Assembly: GCA_023396615.1 (NCBI GenBank)
Contig: JAEWVM010000215.1
Location: 1-18,434 of the forward strand
Length of the DNA stretch: 18,434 nt
Direction: 5' to 3'
DNA from: Spirochaetota bacterium
Lineage (GTDB): Bacteria; Spirochaetota; UBA4802; JAFGJZ01
The position numbers were made by a program, and so were the translations under genes. Below the pieces are notes generated by a model. It made no database searches. It saw nothing but the letters and a program-made list of their open reading frames with translations, and was not told where the DNA came from. Of this stretch, positions 15,987 to 18,434 are shown piece by piece; within the stretch, counting starts at the first letter, position 1, and every line of letters begins with the position of its first letter.

Positions 15987-16630
15987 CAGTAAACTCCGTA
16001 ATAGCTGTCAATTGCCTTCATTATTCTAGGCATTTGCTCATCTTTCATTTCTTTAAGTATTTTTGCAAAAATCTTTGAAGAGTCAGCAATTTTCAAAAGC
16101 GAATCAATTTCCTTAAAACTCATTTTTTCTTTCACCCGCATAACGTATACGGCGGATTCTTCAGGCTTCAAAGACTTTTTCCAATCTGCTGCTATATCAC
16201 AGGCAGAAACAAAAAGTTCGCGGCGTTCAAGAGAAAGAAACTCCATATCGGGATATACGGCTTTCGAATAATCCGCAAAATGCTGATGAGGATTTTTTAT
16301 TTTTTTTATTATTTTATTTTTATAGAGATACTCATAAGTTTTTTCTCTTGTTAATGCGGAAAGATATATCTCGAAAGAATATTCACCATTGTATTTCTTC
16401 ACAAATCTGAATCCGCTTTTCGATATTTCAGCTATTACAATCTGAAATATGCGATCGTGATGAAAAACATCTACAGAATTTTTATCAAGATAATACATTA
16501 TGGATCCGGAAACATTTTCTGCATAGTTATCCATAATCAGTTTTTCTATTTCCGGCTCATTTAAAAGCTTTATCCTGTCTGCCAAATTTTTTTCATTTTG
16601 AGTATTGGCGCCTCTTTTGGCAAAACTCAT
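15986..16630 (-). CDS. Divergent ECF sigma-70-like protein
   Basis: A 214-residue protein that weakly resembles an ECF sigma factor. Residues 74-102 (FRFVKKYNGEYSFEIYLSAL and on) fit the end of region 2, where the -10 element is read. Residues 154-197 (LKPEESAVYVMRVKEKMSFKEIDSLL and on) fit the helix-turn-helix of region 4. The usual acidic core-binding stretch of region 2 is poorly kept. Identification therefore leans on length, the region 4 pattern and the adjoining anti-sigma-like gene. A Lys/Ile-rich linker at 103-113 is encoded by a 33-bp pure A/T stretch. The start follows AGGGGG by 4 bp, and the polA stop is 36 bp upstream. Confidence 0.55.
   Translation of the reverse strand: MSFAKRGANTQNEKNLADRIKLLNEPEIEKLIMDNYAENVSGSIMYYLDKNSVDVFHHDRIFQIVIAEISKSGFRFVKKYNGEYSFEIYLSALTREKTYEYLYKNKIIKKIKNPHQHFADYSKAVYPDMEFLSLERRELFVSACDIAADWKKSLKPEESAVYVMRVKEKMSFKEIDSLLKIADSSKIFAKILKEMKDEQMPRIMKAIDSYYGVY
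16292..16324. repeat. 33-bp pure A/T tract inside the sigma-like gene
   Basis: On the coding strand this is a row of A runs (the longest 8 and 6) separated by single T or TAAT interruptions, encoding the KNKIIKKIKN linker. The frame is open across it. Such A runs can cause polymerase or ribosome slippage. Confidence 0.6.
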
Positions 16631-16666
16631 AATTCCCCCTTATCTATCACTAAAAGCAATTGCACT

Positions 16667-18434
16667 CTAATGAGCTTCAGCCCAGTTATCGGCAGTCTTT
16701 ATATCAACAACAACCGGTACATCAAGTTTCATCGCATTCTCCATTCTGTTCCGCACAATAGAGCTCACTTCATCAATTTCACTTTCATGAGTTTCAACAA
16801 CAAGCTCGTCATGAACCTGAAGTATTATTCGCGACTTCATTTTCTTAATGATAAAATCCGAATGAATATCGCGCATAGCAATCTTAATCATATCGGCAGA
16901 TGAACCCTGAATGGGAGTATTGATCGCTATTCGTTCAGCACCTTCACGTCTAAATGAAACTGACGAAGCGATATCCGGAATATAGCGCCTTCTTCCGCAT
17001 AGAGTTTCAACATATCCTTTTTCAAGAGCAAATGCGGTGATGTGGTCGATATAATCGCGAAACTTCGGATATGTTTCATAATATTTCTCGATAAATACTT
17101 TCGCGTCGCTCATGGAAATATCAGCCTGCTGAGAAAGCCCGTAAGGAGTCACTCCGTAAATTGTAGCGAAATTTATTATCTTTGCCTGACGGCGCATCTG
17201 AGGAGTTACTTCATCGGCACTCACACCGAAAACGCTTGATGCCGTCATATTATGAATATCAATTTTTTCTGTGAATGCTTTTTTCATATTAGCGTCACCC
17301 GTAATATGCGCGGCGAGACGTAATTCTATCTGCGAATAATCCGCCGAAAGCAGAATATAACCTTTCTCCGGAACAAAACCTCTTCTGACTTTTTTTACAA
17401 AATCACTTTTTGCCGGAATATTCTGAAGATTAGGCTCTGTTGAGGAAAGACGCCCGGTTGAAACAATCGTCTGATTATAGCTCGTATGAACCCTGCCCGT
17501 ACGCTCATTCACAAGAAGAGGAATCGGAGCAATGTAGGTTCCATTCAGTTTATTGTAAATACGATAATCGATAATATGATCGATTATTTCATGTGAACCT
17601 TTAAGAGATTCGAGAACTGATATATCGGTAGAATAACCAGTTTTTGTTTTCTTTGAACTCTTGAGACCGAGTTTTTCAAAAAGAAGTACTGCAAGCTCTT
17701 TCGTAGAATTCAGATTAAGCTTACCGCCCGCAAGAGAATAAATCTTTTCTTCGCATTCATTCATCAATGATGAAAGATGGCTTGAAAGATACGCGAAATG
17801 AGCTTTGTCGATTTTTACTCCGCAATACTCCATATCCGCAAGCACATCAACCAAAGGCATTTCAATATCATAAAACAGTTTATTCAGGCTCTCTTCTGCT
17901 TCAATCCGCGGTTTGAGATAATGATAGAGCCTCAACGCAATATCCGTATCTTCGGCGGCATATTCAGAAATTTTATCAAGCGGAACATCACGGATATCCA
18001 GTCTGTTCTTCCCCGTTCCGGTGATATCATCGTAGGTTATGGTTTTATAATTCAGATAATCCAGCGCCATATCATCAAGATTATGCCTGCGCCTGTCGTT
18101 TTCAAGAACGTATGAAGCGATCATCGTGTCAAAAATTACACCTCTGACATTAATACCTGCATTGCGGTAAACGAGAATATCGTACTTGATATTCTGACCT
18201 ATTTTCTTTATCGAATCATCTTCGAGAATTTCCTTAATGAGCGAAAGAGCTTCTTCAAATGAAAATTCAGTTCTCTTTTCTGAAAATAAATCTGCCTGGT
18301 CAGCAGGAATATACCAACCCTGTTTTTCTTCAATCGAAAATGAAACACCGACTATTGAGGCTTCCATCGGTTTGACGGAAGTCGTTTCTGTGTCGATTGA
18401 AACGAGACCCTTCCCTCTTATTGAAGTAATCATC
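16667..18434 (-). CDS. polA: DNA polymerase I, proofreading and polymerase domains (5' end outside window)
   Basis: Family A polymerase for gap filling and Okazaki-fragment processing; 589 codons are visible. The 3'-5' exonuclease domain is intact: SIDTETT (Asp and Glu of ExoI), GQNIKYD (ExoII) and YAAEDTD (ExoIII), so it should proofread, unlike Taq. Polymerase motif A is LLSADYSQIELRLAAH, motif B is RRQAKIINFATIYG and motif C is LQVHDELVVE. In motif B, Ala replaces the common Gly after NF. The phenylalanine that sets sugar discrimination is kept. An ATG at 18433 is almost certainly internal, because the exonuclease core begins only a dozen residues later and the 5'-nuclease domain should lie beyond the edge. 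It heads the row polA, sigma-like, anti-sigma-like, aldehyde dehydrogenase. Confidence 0.96.
   Translation of the reverse strand, partial: MITSIRGKGLVSIDTETTSVKPMEASIVGVSFSIEEKQGWYIPADQADLFSEKRTEFSFEEALSLIKEILEDDSIKKIGQNIKYDILVYRNAGINVRGVIFDTMIASYVLENDRRRHNLDDMALDYLNYKTITYDDITGTGKNRLDIRDVPLDKISEYAAEDTDIALRLYHYLKPRIEAEESLNKLFYDIEMPLVDVLADMEYCGVKIDKAHFAYLSSHLSSLMNECEEKIYSLAGGKLNLNSTKELAVLLFEKLGLKSSKKTKTGYSTDISVLESLKGSHEIIDHIIDYRIYNKLNGTYIAPIPLLVNERTGRVHTSYNQTIVSTGRLSSTEPNLQNIPAKSDFVKKVRRGFVPEKGYILLSADYSQIELRLAAHITGDANMKKAFTEKIDIHNMTASSVFGVSADEVTPQMRRQAKIINFATIYGVTPYGLSQQADISMSDAKVFIEKYYETYPKFRDYIDHITAFALEKGYVETLCGRRRYIPDIASSVSFRREGAERIAINTPIQGSSADMIKIAMRDIHSDFIIKKMKSRIILQVHDELVVETHESEIDEVSSIVRNRMENAMKLDVPVVVDIKTADNWAEAH

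Noticed and set aside
1..18434. CRISPR arrays, tRNA or rRNA genes, insertion sequences and attachment sites
   Set aside because: I saw no regularly spaced repeats, no RNA gene signatures, no transposase and no terminal repeats.

Overview
The window is bacterial DNA of moderate GC, roughly 40 percent by eye. It looks like an anaerobic diazotroph. The nitrogenase cluster has the clostridial/methanogen-like order nifH-nifI1-nifI2-nifD-nifK-nifE-nifN. The PII-like nifI pair is found in strict anaerobes. NifD carries the clostridial-type insertion, and NifK lacks the N-terminal extension of proteobacterial NifK. ModA has a plain cleavable signal peptide with no lipobox cysteine, which hints at a diderm cell. 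I cannot name a phylum; an anaerobic lineage such as Spirochaetota, Fibrobacterota or a related group is only a guess.

Layout. Bases 1-6386, minus strand: a tightly packed nif operon read from nifH (at 6386) to nifN (runs off the left edge). It contains dinitrogenase reductase, two PII-like switches, the MoFe protein subunits and the NifEN cofactor scaffold. Bases 6387-6748: a 362-bp divergent control region. It holds a sigma-54-like element just upstream of nifH and a perfect 11-bp inverted repeat with a third identical half-site 20 bp further on. Bases 6749-9257, plus strand: modABC, the molybdate ABC importer. It sits head to head with the genes of the Mo-dependent enzyme.

Bases 9327-13627, plus strand: sbcD-sbcC, the bacterial Mre11-Rad50 nuclease/ATPase, overlapping by ATGA. 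Bases 13630-18434, minus strand, read from the right edge: DNA polymerase I (3' part), a divergent ECF-sigma-like protein, a membrane zinc-finger anti-sigma-like protein and a class 3-like aldehyde dehydrogenase. Small gaps or overlaps suggest one transcription unit. The sbcC and aldehyde dehydrogenase stop codons are only 2 bp apart.

How it fits together: modABC brings in molybdate for FeMo-cofactor, NifEN is the scaffold on which that cofactor matures, NifDK/NifH reduce N2, and NifI1/NifI2 are expected to shut the enzyme off when fixed nitrogen is plentiful. The right half is a DNA-maintenance neighbourhood plus a membrane-signalling sigma/anti-sigma pair of unknown trigger. The least explained items are the tripartite palindrome in the nif/mod control region and the divergent sigma/anti-sigma pair.
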